NCBI RefSeq assembly: GCF_015706575.1
Contig: NW_024037062.1
Span: forward strand, 4,832,811-4,896,810
DNA: 64,000 nt
Direction of reading: 5' to 3'
From: Patiria miniata
Lineage: Eukaryota > Echinodermata > Asteroidea > Valvatida > Asterinidae
Shown: in pieces, positions 21,653-33,120 of the stretch
How the letters are laid out: each line of letters begins with the position of its first letter
Position numbering within the stretch: position 1 is the stretch's first letter
Notes under the pieces: generated by a model
The model's input: the letters and a program-made list of their open reading frames with translations, nothing else
Told to the model about the DNA's origin: nothing
The model's database searches: none
Made by a program: the position numbers and the translations under genes

Positions 21653-21997
21653 AAAGCAATATCATGAATTATTCAGTAGTTCAATGGGAAATGTTTATTC
21701 ATGAGAAAAGAACAGTAACATCAACAGCATTATTATTTAGTCAACTATAGTTACATTAAAGCATTTTAAAGAACGACTGTCGTCCAGCTACCACAATAGC
21801 ATAGTGATATCGAAATGAGTCGTGGACAGATCCACAGTTCGAATCCACAGATGCTCATTTTCATCGACTATATATTTTTCTTCTCCAAATTTATCGTTGG
21901 GATAATTTACATTTAAGGGAAAAAAGAGACCGAGAACCTTAAAGTGTCTTGCAATGATTCCTTTGAAACTACTGAATTATTCACGAAAATTGCTTCA
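21653..21997. mobile_element. TIR element enclosing a tRNA-like sequence
   Basis: The left end (AAAGCAATATCATGAATTAT and TCAGTAGTTCAA, to about 21690) is inverted at the right (TTGAAACTACTGAATTAT to GAAAATTGCTTCAC, from about 21958). Inside, 21791-21860 has a box A (TAGCATAGTGAT) and box B (CAGTTCGAATCC) in the plus orientation. The box A matches the tRNA-like piece at 3671-3747. Either a SINE inserted into a MITE or the element captured a tRNA. Confidence 0.6.
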
Positions 21998-23352
21998 CCC
22001 ACCTACGGAAAAAAGTATGCGTTCCTGCAGCTCTCTTCATGGTCTAAAGTCAGTCTAAAATGAACCATTGGCAGTCAGTCAGTGTTAGCCTAGGTCAGCC
22101 AGGTACAAAGGGGACACTAGACTGGCCCCTTGGGACAATTGAGCACACATTGTTTTACGCCAACCTTGTTGGCGATTTGACCACGAGCACGAATTAGAAT
22201 TTTCAAAAGGGGGAAAGTCAACGACTTGTCTTAATTCAGAAACGTTTATACCCTTTGAAAGAAAGTAATGCCCGGTTGCAGACGATTTATCCAGCAATAA
22301 TCCCAATTCCAGCATTCGAATACATACGTCTTTCTACCTCCGTGATCAGACCATATTCAGATCAGACGTGTTCAGACAATGGTGTTGGGGTATGTCTGTT
22401 TTTGCTGCATTTCGTCCGGTCTGTGCTAGTTTGCGGTTTGTGACACTTCCCAATTTTTATGGACCTTTCCTTTCGTCATTACCATTCACTGAATACTGCG
22501 TGTAGTTGGTTTCCGCATTGTGTGGGTTATCTATGGCCTTTCCTGTTTTCTTCCCCCATCAATATCCCGCACAATTTTGTGCCACGGAGCACAGGTTCCT
22601 GCAAACTACAGTTTCGTCTATAGTCCTTGCTTGACATCAGTTTGAAAATCACTGACATCACTTCCTTTTTTACGCAAACAGGACAAATAGGATCCGTTAA
22701 TCTAATGTGTAACTATTTTTGTATTCCTATACACCATACATACATGTAGCTAAACAATGACCAAACTAATTTAATTTAAAAAAAATCACAACTGAGAGTA
22801 ACATGGTCAAATAATTAGACGAGCAATAATGAAAGCGCTTTTATCACTCAAAATTGATTAAATTGAAACATGATTGAAACGACCCTTTTTTTCACAAAAA
22901 AAAGGTGGTAGGCCATAGAGGCCTACTTGCGGTTGCGTGTTCAGTAAACAATTGGCCTTTGTGCTGTTGTTTGACCACAGCCACGATAAGGTTTCGAGGA
23001 ATTGTTTATCTCGTGCAGCGAACCACTAATTGGTTCAATAAACAAAGACTCCAATGTCCATACATTCCTTGCTCTGGTGGTAAATAGAATCGAATGTCTT
23101 AGAAATGAAGCCTTCTCTCGACTGTGCCGGCCCCTCTTCATCCATGACCGTGGGGAACCAACACGGGCCATGGCGAAAACATTAATGGCTGAAAAGAGGG
23201 AAATTCAGTGATCATAAAGTTGCTACTGATCCTTTCACTTTCCTTTGAAAACTTCTTCCCGTTCCGGTTCCAGCTTTTCGATTTTCCACGGCCGGGCAAT
23301 TTTTTGGATATTGGTCATCCCCATCCCGGCCCCACTCGCCGGCACAGATTTA
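21998..23352. other. Non-coding stretch
   Basis: Nothing recognised beyond ordinary AT-rich sequence and several TACATGTA-like sites. Confidence 0.4.
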
Positions 23353-23513
23353 AGCCCGGTTCATACTCTACGCGAAAGCGAACGCGAATTTGTGACGTCG
23401 TGGCAAGTATTCGCGCTGCGAATTCGTAAAAGTTGAACATAATTATTTCAACTCGGGCGAATTTCGCAACGAATGTTTTATGACGTCAAATTCGCTTCGC
23501 ATTCGCTTTCGCG
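23353..23513. mobile_element. Harbinger-like MITE (GGTTCATACT family), copy 3
   Basis: Starts AGCCCGGTTCATACTCTACG and is close to copy 1 through GCGAACGCGAATTTGTGACG, TATTCGCGCTGCGAA and AAAAGTTGAAC. The right terminal repeat is lost after ATTCGCTTTCGCG. TGACGTCA lies at 23481-23488. Confidence 0.75.
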
Positions 23514-23644
23514 TCATAACGTCGTCACAAAGGTGGCTGCATGCTATTTTGTTTCACAGCGACATGAAGATAAAGTTATTATCAGGGTATACTTATAAGG
23601 AACAGTAATGCATTAGATTATAGATACATCCTTCAAGAAAGACC

Positions 23645-24184
23645 CGTTCTAGACGCCGTGCTATACTGCCGTGCCAAACTCATTTAATTTGACTTTTAAA
23701 ACTTTGGCACGGCGATAGCACGGCGTTTAGAACCGTTTGATTCGGCAAATTGACGGCACTGCGGTCCCGTGCCGTACTCAATTTTCCGAACCAAATGCTT
23801 CTATATCGCCGTGCCGAATTTTAAAAAAAGTGGCTCGAGGGCTGTCGCCCCCAGGTCCTAGTTCTATGGTCGCCCTAACTCTTTCCGAACGGTAGTGGCA
23901 CGGTACTTTTCTTCTAAAACGCCGTGCCATTGCCGTGCCGAACTCATTCGACTCAATTAAATCTACGCGGAGTGAAATTGGCGCGAATATTTTGATCACG
24001 CTGAATGTTCATTGAAGTGCTGCTTGAATGTAATATTTAAGTTGGCCAGTTTTTCCAGATGCATAAAGTTCGACTAGTAATTCGGCGTTTAGAATTAAAT
24101 CAACTCATGCTAAAGACAGTACTGGCTAAAGACGAGCTATTACCGAGCTTACTTCATTTGAGTTCGGCGCGGCAGTATCGCCAT
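23645..24184. mobile_element. Foldback element with GCCGTGCC/GGCACGGC motifs
   Basis: A tight hairpin (arms 23645-23680 and 23703-23737) pairs TAGACGCCGTGCTATACTGC with its inverse. The outer ends (TATACTGCCGTGCCAAACTC at about 23662 and GAGTTCGGCGCGGCAGTATC at 24160-24180) are also inverted copies. Further GGCACGGYA / GCCGTGCC blocks lie between. No coding capacity. The repeated motif suggests a non-autonomous element with multiple internal binding sites. Confidence 0.6.
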
Positions 24185-24355
24185 CCAGCACAAAAAGTAC
24201 GAAAAACGCCAGTGTCTCCACAGTAAAGACAATTTTCAAGGAAATCTCCATAGGTTTTAAATAAAGGTATAAATGCCCCTCTCTTTATTGATGGTTACTA
24301 TATATATAGAGACACTTTCGAAATCAGCAAAATCGAAGCTCATTACCTCCGAAAT

Positions 24356-24590
24356 TGTACATTCGTGGCCTATTTGGCAATAGGCTGGTTGTGCACAAAC
24401 ATTACCGTTGTGCAAATCAGGAGATTTTGAATGCATATCAGGAGGCGGAATTGAGACTTATATACGTCATGCATATCATTTGCATAGTTCCTTCGTGGTT
24501 ATATTGCCTATTTTGCAATATAGGCTGGTTGTGCACAAACATTACCGTTGTGATTTTGAATGCATTATCAGGAGGCGGAATGCAGACGGA
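24356..24590 (+). repeat. Two-copy tandem duplication (about 130-bp offset)
   Basis: GGCTGGTTGTGCACAAACAT, then TACCGTTGTG, GATTTTGAATGCAT and ATCAGGAGGCGGAAT, occurs at 24380-24450 and again at 24520-24580. Upstream TTCGTGG...ATTTGGCAATA / ATTTTGCAATA also matches. It produces overlapping open frames of no evident meaning. Confidence 0.75.
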
Positions 24591-24829
24591 GTTCCGTGTA
24601 ATGTATGCAAGATTCACCGCTAGTTACCGGTGTAGCATGAATTTAGGTTTTAAACTTTTATGAAATACGGACTCATTGGTGGTATTGCGCATGCTCATGC
24701 ATAGATAATTAGGAGAGGGACCGGTCACGTGAGAGGGTTTAACCAGTAAAAGGGAAAAAGAGTCCGATTTTCATACGAGTCCGATTTTCATATGACACCG
24801 GACCCCATTTCAGAAGTCCGAGGGACAAT

Positions 24830-25319
24830 GGGGTCAGGGAACCAGACTAACGGGTCTCACGCATGTGGTAAATAAGCGCCCTCTCGTTCGCGCATGGAGC
24901 CCATTATATAGTTGGAACCTTTTCAAATTTGTAATGTTTTCGGATACTCGCAGGTTGCTTTACGGCTGATTGAATTGTTCCATGCTGTCTATTTAAAGCA
25001 GGCATGCAACTTTTCCTCGGATCAGCTGATTTCCTCTTTTTGTACTTCCCAAGTGTGCCATTGAAAATAGAAAAACACTGTACAAGGTCTTGAAAAAGTT
25101 GAATTTCCTCTTTTTTGTGTGACTTCACAGTTGCATGCCTGTAATAAAGGGAATGTACAACATTCGCTTTTGCTGCATTTTTTTTTAGAAATAACGGATT
25201 TGGAGGGTTAGTATGTAATAGCAAATGTTGTAAACTGAGTTGCTTCACGTTTTGGGCTCGGAGATGCTGGAAAATCCAAGAAAATCAACCATGTTTTTGT
25301 AGTCTGGTTCCCTGACCCC
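24830..25319. mobile_element. MITE with GGGGTCAGGGAACCAGACTA ends, copy 1
   Basis: Perfect 20-bp inverted ends lie at 24830-24849 and 25300-25319. The right part (for example GATGCTGGAAAATCCAAGAA, and AACATTCGCTTTTGCTGCAT) reappears inverted at 39341-39515. A diverged third end (GTCAGAGAATCAGTCTAG) follows at about 25370. A 114-codon minus-strand frame inside has no recognised family. Confidence 0.72.
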
Positions 25320-27066
25320 AAGCAAGATGCAACGGAGCAATTTATAGACTTTGGGGGATTGTAAGGTCAGAGAATCAGTCTAGAAGGCTTGTATCCCTTC
25401 ACAGGTATGTGATCAATTGCACTAAATATAAAAAATTAGGAGCTATAGCCCTTTTTGAAAAAAAGTCAGTTTTCTCCAACGCCGGTCGGCCGACCAACGT
25501 TGGAAAAATACAAGTTTTCTTGAAAATGTCAGCACACCAAGGAGCCACGATTTTACAGGATGCTCTGGACTGTCATTCCCAAGCAATCCAGTAAGATATT
25601 TCATGATAGTTTGATCATTTTTTTTTTGATGTTTGAAAATGTTGTTTCTTCCCTTTAACGTATGCATATTGTTTGAATGTTTTACTTATTTTCATATTAT
25701 GGTTGAGTATAACATGCAGTTCTGGAGGACCCATGATTGTTCAATACTTGCATGCAGGTGCACCCGTACCGTACTGAATCGTACTGGAATCTACAGCATT
25801 ATTACGTACTTGTATGAATTTCAATATTCATTTGTTACCCTTTCCTTTCTCTGTGGTTATATTACAACTATTCGAACATGTTGCGATAACACTCAAGATA
25901 GTGAAGATATTGGAGCACAAGTGTATTTAACCACCAACCAACCGTAAAGGCAGTAGAACCTGCACCAACGTCCATGACAACAAAAACAACGGCCGCAACA
26001 ATAAGTCGTAGGCTCACCTAAATCTCATGTATTAGTCCCAGGCGCCCTTCGCCCCTTTTTGTAAAAAAACAACAACAACTAAATAACGAGTGTACCACAT
26101 GTTCAGTATCCAGGCATCTTGTATGGGGTGCAGCACCGGCTCCTGGTATAAAGTTATGCCAGAGGCAGCGGGTGGTTGTACTTTCAGACGCTTAATGGAG
26201 GGCCCGTGGTAAGCCCTTACTTAGTCCCCGTAATGGCTTTCCGTGGAAAAAGCTCCCCGCAAGTTTTTTGACCGATCGAGAAGACAGAGAAACCAGTGTT
26301 GTCTGATTTTTTCCTCTCTGCGTTTATCGTAAATTTGATGGACCGACTATACGAGCTAAGTTTCTTCTTGGGGTAACCGAAAGGTCCACGAATCATCCCC
26401 GCTGACCTTGGGGGTACACAGGCGGTCGGATTTAAGACGGAATTGCATGTCGGTTTCATCGGTTTTGTCCCGATATTTTTTAAGAACCTTTGATCACCCA
26501 AGTCACCTATAAAGTACCAAGTTCTTTTTTACTTACCTTTTATTTATAGTTGTAGCCGTAGTGGGTTTAAGCATGGAGCTTCGTGATTTAATAAGTTACT
26601 CAGAGCATGCGCTGTGTTACAAGGTTTCGATTGTAACGATAGAAGGGACACTAGCGACCGGAACACACCGTTTTGGGCTCTGCAACGCATTTTCACGAAA
26701 TTGTTTTATGTGTGAAAAGATCGTTAGAAAGTCTCTCACAACTATATCTTACTAATGTGCGTAAATCGAGCATTTCTGTTCAAAAATGTTGCTTCAAAGA
26801 ACTTGTTTTCATTGTTATGGGATCTGATTTCCACAAGCCAATCGTCACAACATGTAATGTACATTGACAGCTTAACTCATAATTCCATGGCATTACAATA
26901 TTAGTGCTGGAAATATAGCTGTCGCTTCAGATCGATGTAAAAAAGGGCTTTGTCAAAGTTTATGTTAATGTACATTATGTACCTTTTGTGTTATCCACAC
27001 ATTATAACAATGTAAGTAGACAATAAGAATCACTCAATTTGGGCGATCTCTGGACAAATGTATACT
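25320..27066. other. Non-coding stretch
   Basis: No gene recognised. A minus-strand frame of 94 codons at 26217-26501 has no known motif and no clear splice context. Confidence 0.4.
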
Positions 27067-27617
27067 TTTAAAGGGGCATTACGTCCTGGAGTGTGCCAAA
27101 TTTGGTTACAAAACGCGTTTTAAACGAAATGTTGCTAATTACAAAGAGCATTTTAAAGTATGATATAAACGTCCACACAAACATCCTTTAAAAACTGGGT
27201 GTTTTTGTGTTATTCTTGCGAGAACGAATTTCGGGGGTCAAAACTGTGACTCTCAAAAATCGAGCTGTCCGGTCGTGAATCCTGCCGCACATGTTCCACC
27301 AGTGCATCGCATTCTGCGGACGTGCGAGAAACAACATTTTGTGTGTAGGTGCTGTGTTCATTATTATATGTGTCACACCATGGAGCTATTAATAGCTCCA
27401 TGGTCACACACACACACAACGTGTACCTTACATTGAATGGACACGGCTGGAAATACGTATGCGTATTCCTCCAAAGAAATACACAACCGTGATTTTTCGT
27501 CTTTTTCTCAGGAACGTGTGACATCATTAGGTTAGTTTCCATTCAACCAGTAATTTGAAAATGAAATAGGGTGAGTAAGCAATCTAACACATAAAAATCT
27601 CGGCGATTTCAGTTGAA
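27067..27617 (-). mobile_element. TTAA-type non-autonomous element, copy a (uninterrupted)
   Basis: Read on the minus strand this aligns along its length with 48396-48605 and 50705-50981, for example GGTTGAATGGAAACTAACCT, GACGAAAAA, GGAATACGCATACGT, GTACACGTTGTG, ACAGCACC and TAACACAAAAAC, then TTTTTAAAGGATGTTTGTGT and AAAACGCGTTTTGTA. One end reads AAGGGGCATTACGTCCTGGA. It holds a perfect 28-bp palindrome at 27377-27404. This copy lacks the 2.1-kb transposon present in copy b and so shows the empty site. Confidence 0.75.
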
Positions 27618-29858
27618 AATGTATATGTGTATAGGAGAGTTTACACTGCACAGGCTTATACCTTGCAGGGTTTGCTGTCAGACATTGTATGGAAGCTGCG
27701 TGTCTTTTCAATGTCTTTTGACGCGTTTGTGTCATTTTTTTCTCCAATCAATCAGCGCGAAACGTTGATCGCTACTCCCAACAAATCAGTACGTTCACAG
27801 CAGATCAAACAGCCCTTTTATTAGGTGCAATTTTCTCTTTGAATTTCTTACTGCCACGTACTGACACAACAACGACTCACCAAAGAAAAGAAAATTTACG
27901 TTAAACTTTCCAAAATTCTGGCAGCTTTTGGTACTGAAATAGCTGTAAGTCGGAACACTGAGGTTCTGCCTGAACTAACATCAAACTTTTGCTCATGAAT
28001 ATGAACATTTTAATTGGCATTAACACCAAAAGGCATCATAATACCCTTCAAAATGACAAAACGAAAATTGGAAATATAAGGTTACTTATTAGTTATGTTT
28101 TGCGTCAGCCTATCCACCGTGGACGTGCGGATTCAGCAATCGGAGAAATAAGGAGCAATCTAAGGTTTATGAAGTGGTTATACCGTGGCACCTGCTCCGT
28201 AAATTAATACACACAAATCTCAGATTGTTGAGGGGATTTGCTGGGTTTTGTCCTATTTTATTCTTTCCTGACACACCACATTTGCGTGTTGCTCTGAAAC
28301 TAAAGGATTTCTGCTGGATCTCCATTCAACATGTAAAAATTGCTGTGTCTTTTTCGCAAACCTTCCTTGGATACGATACATAGGTAAATATATTGCCGAT
28401 GACACCATCAAAGGTCCTCTATAGCTCTCTGGGATTTCTTGTTGAGCACAGACCAGGGGTCTGTCCCGCATTTTTTTAATTGGGTTATAAGCGCGTCTGG
28501 AAAATCGAAGTTGTCACTTTTGAATTTTACCTCATTTCACCTTGAGAGCTAGACCCCTGCACCGGCGGTTTATAAAAAAGAACCCTCGATAACTTTAACA
28601 CATGTTCTGAATGTTTATGCCAACTGAACCCAGTCTGCCCCCGTCAGTCTGCAAGCACATCATTACTATCTATACGTTCGCGCTGTCGCGCAAATCGAAG
28701 TTATTTCATGTTGATTCATTGACAGGTTAAAGGAAACGCATTATCCACAACTTGTTTCAAAGTGTAAATGCATAACATAAAGCTTGCAAGTCAGAGTTAA
28801 GTTTTTCCCTAAAAAAAAACCTCGAAGACAATGCAGCAAGAACAATCACTCTTTCGTAATTTTTAAAACCACGGGCTTTCTATTTGTTTTATTTTGCAAC
28901 GGTCAATGCGTTTCCAATTGAAAATACCTTTGTATCTCCCATATGAATAAGTTTGAAATTGTCTTGTATAAAGAATACACGATTCCAAACGGAAAGACTT
29001 CTTTATGCAGCTTCGTGTCGTTTGGGCCTAGTCCCGATTCAAATGGTGCGAGGTCACATGACAATCTCAGCTACTCAAAGACTCAAACTTGATGTGACTG
29101 TACAATAATGTAGCATTCTGAGGCTTTATCATCTTGGATGTCTATAACCTGGACTCAGTTTGATTATACCATGGAGTAGGCATCCATGTACAGGGATGTT
29201 ATACCATATAGGCTAATATAGGGCAGATGATGTTGGTATTTGAAAGTCCACTGCAATTCAACACAGTCCACCCATCTGGATGGGTTTGTGCTTTATTTAT
29301 GTTTACCATTTGTACTTCGTTTTATGTTTCCAAAGTAGTAACAGGCGCGCAACCAGACGATAATAAATTCGATTGATTGGGCCGGGCGTAAGTTACAGTG
29401 TATGATCGGAATTGTGGTCCAAACTATAGTGCTGAGATTTGACATGATGATGCACAAAATAAGACAGAATTACTGATGTTGGTCCTTGACATGCTGGGCT
29501 TCCGTGAGCTTCACACGCGTTTGTTCCTTTTACCTTTGCCAACAAGTGCCTAAAGATCAGCATTAGCTCAGTGAGACATTGGTGAGACAGTAAGAGAAAA
29601 ACTTACATTTTTTTTTATTTAAAGACTGCATAGGGCTAGGTCTGTACAAGATCCTTGAATGCGTGGCCCATGTTGTGTTTGCCTTGAAACTGTGCTAGGC
29701 CTACTTAATTGTGTGGTTGCACTTGCAATAAAAATGGATGTCTTTGCCTGCATTGACCTATACTGCATCTGTATACTTGGACTTATCATGGGTCTTAGCT
29801 CTATGGACTAATAGGCCGACCACATGTTGAATGTCTTTGGGATTCATTTAAAATCTGT
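27618..29858. other. Non-coding stretch
   Basis: AT-rich with no recognised gene, RNA or repeat. Confidence 0.4.
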
Positions 29859-30074
29859 TTAAAAGGGTATCACGGCCTGAAATCCCCGAAAATATCATGT
29901 TTTGGATTGTTTACTTGTACCATTTGAAAGGTCTAGTTGAAAGAAAACTAACCTATAATGTCTTACCGTTGCCGAGAAAAGACGGGGGAAAAAACCGGTT
30001 GTTTACATCGGACACGACGGAGTACGCATAAGTATTTCCTGTCGTTTTCATTCAACGTACGATACACGTTGCAG
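29859..30074 (+). mobile_element. TTAA-type non-autonomous element, copy c (5' part)
   Basis: Closely matches the left part of copy b (CCTGAAATCCCCGAAAA, ATGTTTTGGATTGTTTACTT, GAGTACGCATA and TACGATACACGTTG). It is cut off at CACGTTG, where a hAT-like end CAGGGGCGGATCCAGG begins. The left end reads AAAAGGGTATCACGGCCTGA. Confidence 0.75.
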
Positions 30075-30125
30075 GGGCGGATCCAGGAATTTTTGCGGGG
30101 GGGGGGGGAGTTTCATCAGCAAAAA
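30075..30125 (+). mobile_element. hAT-like terminal fragment
   Basis: CAGGGGCGGATCCAGGAATT followed by a G run resembles common hAT MITE ends and has a partner end at 51700-51793. The far end was not identified. Confidence 0.4.
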
Positions 30126-32137
30126 AAATCTGATGAAGCCAAATAATGAAATAAAGTGATGTACATGTACATGCCTTTGCTATTTGACCTTGCAGTCAGT
30201 AGTTACGGAAGAGATGGTATACTTGTGACACATAACAGTTGTTTTTCTTCGGGACCAACCAAGTTGCTTGTCTGCGTTATCAGACGTTGTAAATCACCAA
30301 TTAATTTGTCGAGTGAAAAGTCTTTTACGCGGCAGCTGTCGTAGTTCGACAAGCCGATGGTGACTAGACATGATCTATCACGCGCCTCATCGCAACTTGG
30401 CGCCAACAGTTTGGCGGGAAGGGTGTGTGGGGGAGAGGCTCTTTACTCTCAATAATGACAGTTAATTTACGACTATTTAGTCTTGTTGCCATCCTTGAAA
30501 CACTGATACACAACCTGAACTTGTACGAGGGTACAAGTGGTATGTAGTCAAAAGCACTAGAGACGTTATTTAGGCCTACGGCCAAGAATATGGGCCTTCA
30601 AGACTTTGAATAGTGTTTTTCAATTTGATGCATATTTTGACTTATCAGGAAATGCTTGAAATACACTCGACGTGCTTCGTTGCATTGTTCTACGGTGTAA
30701 ATCAAAGGATGTCTGATGGCGGGGAATATCGGAGCACTCCCTCGGCTCTAGTGGCTCGTTCTGCTTCTCCGATATTCGATAGCGGAACTTCGGCTGTGCT
30801 GTAGGCAGTACGATACCAGGGCTTGAACCGACCGGTAAAACAGAATAGCTCCGATTTTGACGATAAACCAAATGTTTTGCTTTTCTGTGTCGCTGGCCGT
30901 CTAGAAACAGCCATCGGCCGTCGGATCGGACGAGGCAGCCTTCACCTGTCGTCGTGCCGCCAAGTGTTTCTGCGCGCGGGCTCGAGATACACATGTACAT
31001 GGTAAAGGGGGCGCTCCTAGGTCACCGACCTCCGCCGTGCTATCGCCACTCGCAATTAACCTGTTACGGAGCGGTTTGGGAGAGAACAATCAATGGTTGT
31101 TTTGTTTGTTTCCCCGGAAGGTGGTGTTTGTAAACAAAACAACACACCCATGGAGGTGATGTTCACCACGATGTGGATACGGACAGAAAACGCAAACGGC
31201 TTGGCCCTGATGAGATTTGAGGCTGGAACTGTTGCGGTTAACCCAGAAGTGACGAAATTTACAAATATAATGTTTCGGTCATTGGGCATGGTGAAAGCTT
31301 CTGCACCTAGCCCACAACCATTCCCGATCTCACGCATGCTGCACTGATGCACTTCCGTGAAGTTCCGTCAGCACATAGCCGGAGCTTGGATTTCGTGCGC
31401 ACACCTCAAAACGGAATAATGTACGAGAACGAGAATCCAATATTCTCATAATTCTTTTATAGAGCATGGGATGAATAGGCTTCAGGAATAAAAGGAGTTA
31501 ATACTTCACATTAACAACCTGTATTATTTCGTCCTCAATCTTCCCATTGACCCGTTTGTGCGCCACTAAATTTGTCAGTGAGTGACTATATACCCCTTGA
31601 TATACCTATAAAATGAGTTGAAATCGTAGCGGCATAATTATTGCTACAGCTATTTTGAGACATGGATATCCACTTATATGTTTGGAACGAGGTGTGACAC
31701 GGACACATTAGACGTGGAGCGTTTGATATTTTATTTGTTTGTTTGTATATTCGAATCTTTCTTTTCCCGTCGGTGCAGGCCCCATAAGGGTTCGACTGAT
31801 GGCAACTGTATATCATCAATGTGTTTATTATCTTTTGCCGGCATGGGGATGTTGATGCATGCCCGCTTCACGAGACTGAGAGCATTGTGCTATTGCATGC
31901 TGAGAGCACGGAGCAAGGACCCTTGCTTTATGAGAGTCTCTCCCTTTATGATAAGAGCCCTGCATATTATAGGGTCCTGATCAGCCATATGACTAGGGTT
32001 ACAGTCGTGCTGTGACATTAACCAGGACTCGTGCTAACTAGACTGTCATCAACACTGAAGGTGCTTGATGACAAAAGCACCAGCTTCTCGTTAAAGGGCC
32101 ACTGTTTTTGTCGGGGGTCATAGTTACGTGAAATGTG
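30126..32137. other. Stretch with a CpG-rich patch, no recognised gene
   Basis: About 30700-31350 is less AT-rich and holds several overlapping open frames of 60-126 codons on both strands, none with recognised motifs. Such a patch could be a promoter or exon region, but the sequence alone does not show it. Confidence 0.3.
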
Positions 32138-32157
32138 TGTGTGTGTGTGTGTGTGTT
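32138..32157 (+). repeat. (TG)n microsatellite
   Basis: About ten TG dinucleotides. Confidence 0.95.
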
Positions 32158-33078
32158 TTTTTAGTGTATAGTTTGCCATTTGTGTTTGAGGCCCTGGGAC
32201 TGCGAATGTTCATATTCAGGAGCAAACATTGATATCATCTCAGGCAAAAACTTCAGAATCTGAGGTATTTTGAGTGGAAAAGGTTGCTTGCCAATTGCGA
32301 TTGTGTGCAATTTCTTCACACGGCATCGAGTGAAATTGCTGCAAAGCGTATTTGTTTCGCTCCTTCCAATATAATAAAAGATGTGTCAGTCCAGAAAAAC
32401 TCCAGATATCTTGACGTTTGTCACGATACGTGGGAACTCATGTAATGTATGGCATTATCAATGACCATGTAATGGGCGAGCACATGCATTATATAAAGGT
32501 GTATAAATGTCATTTTCGCTCTTTTCCCACGAATAAAGATAACACCCGAGACTTTCCCAATATAAAAGTTAACACAACAGCGTACAATTAAATCCCGTAT
32601 CACCGCGCAAAAGAAATTCCGGGTGCACAATAAAAATAGATCCGTGGGAGTGAATTTAGTCTTGGTTCCAGTCACAAATGTTTCTTTTCAAAAACATTGC
32701 TTCAAACGCAAGCGTTGTTATTGTTGTAGAACATTATGATTACTCAGTCACAGTGATTCATTTTGCAGCGCCAGTCTGACGTTGATAATAGCTTACCTCA
32801 TATTAATTCGAAAAGTTTATTCACTTCTAGAAATATGTATGTGCAATGCAAACATTATGGCTGCCTCGTCAGATATAACAGGGTTTTCCACATTTTCGCC
32901 GTAAATATAAGACATAGGTTTAATGTGGATTCCCCGTTCACCAGTGTGATCTCCTGACGGTGCAGGGTAATGGTTGTTGAGCGGGTTTTCTTTGGTGGGA
33001 TTGATGTCAGAAGAACTCTAAACATGTATTAAAATTATTGCTAACAAAAAAAATCCGCCAGGTGGGGCAAAGTGCCCC

Positions 33079-33120
<42 letters not shown>

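Noticed and set aside
24904-25248. 114-codon minus-strand frame inside a MITE as a transposase
   Set aside because: No DDE or DNA-binding motif; too short for the element to be autonomous.
31093-31347. 84-codon frame as a host gene
   Set aside because: No known motif, no splice signals, and overlapping frames on the other strand are equally long.
33080-33119. Long C run as a functional i-motif/G-quadruplex element
   Set aside because: Homopolymer runs recur beside worn hAT-like ends here and can also be assembly-prone; no further support.
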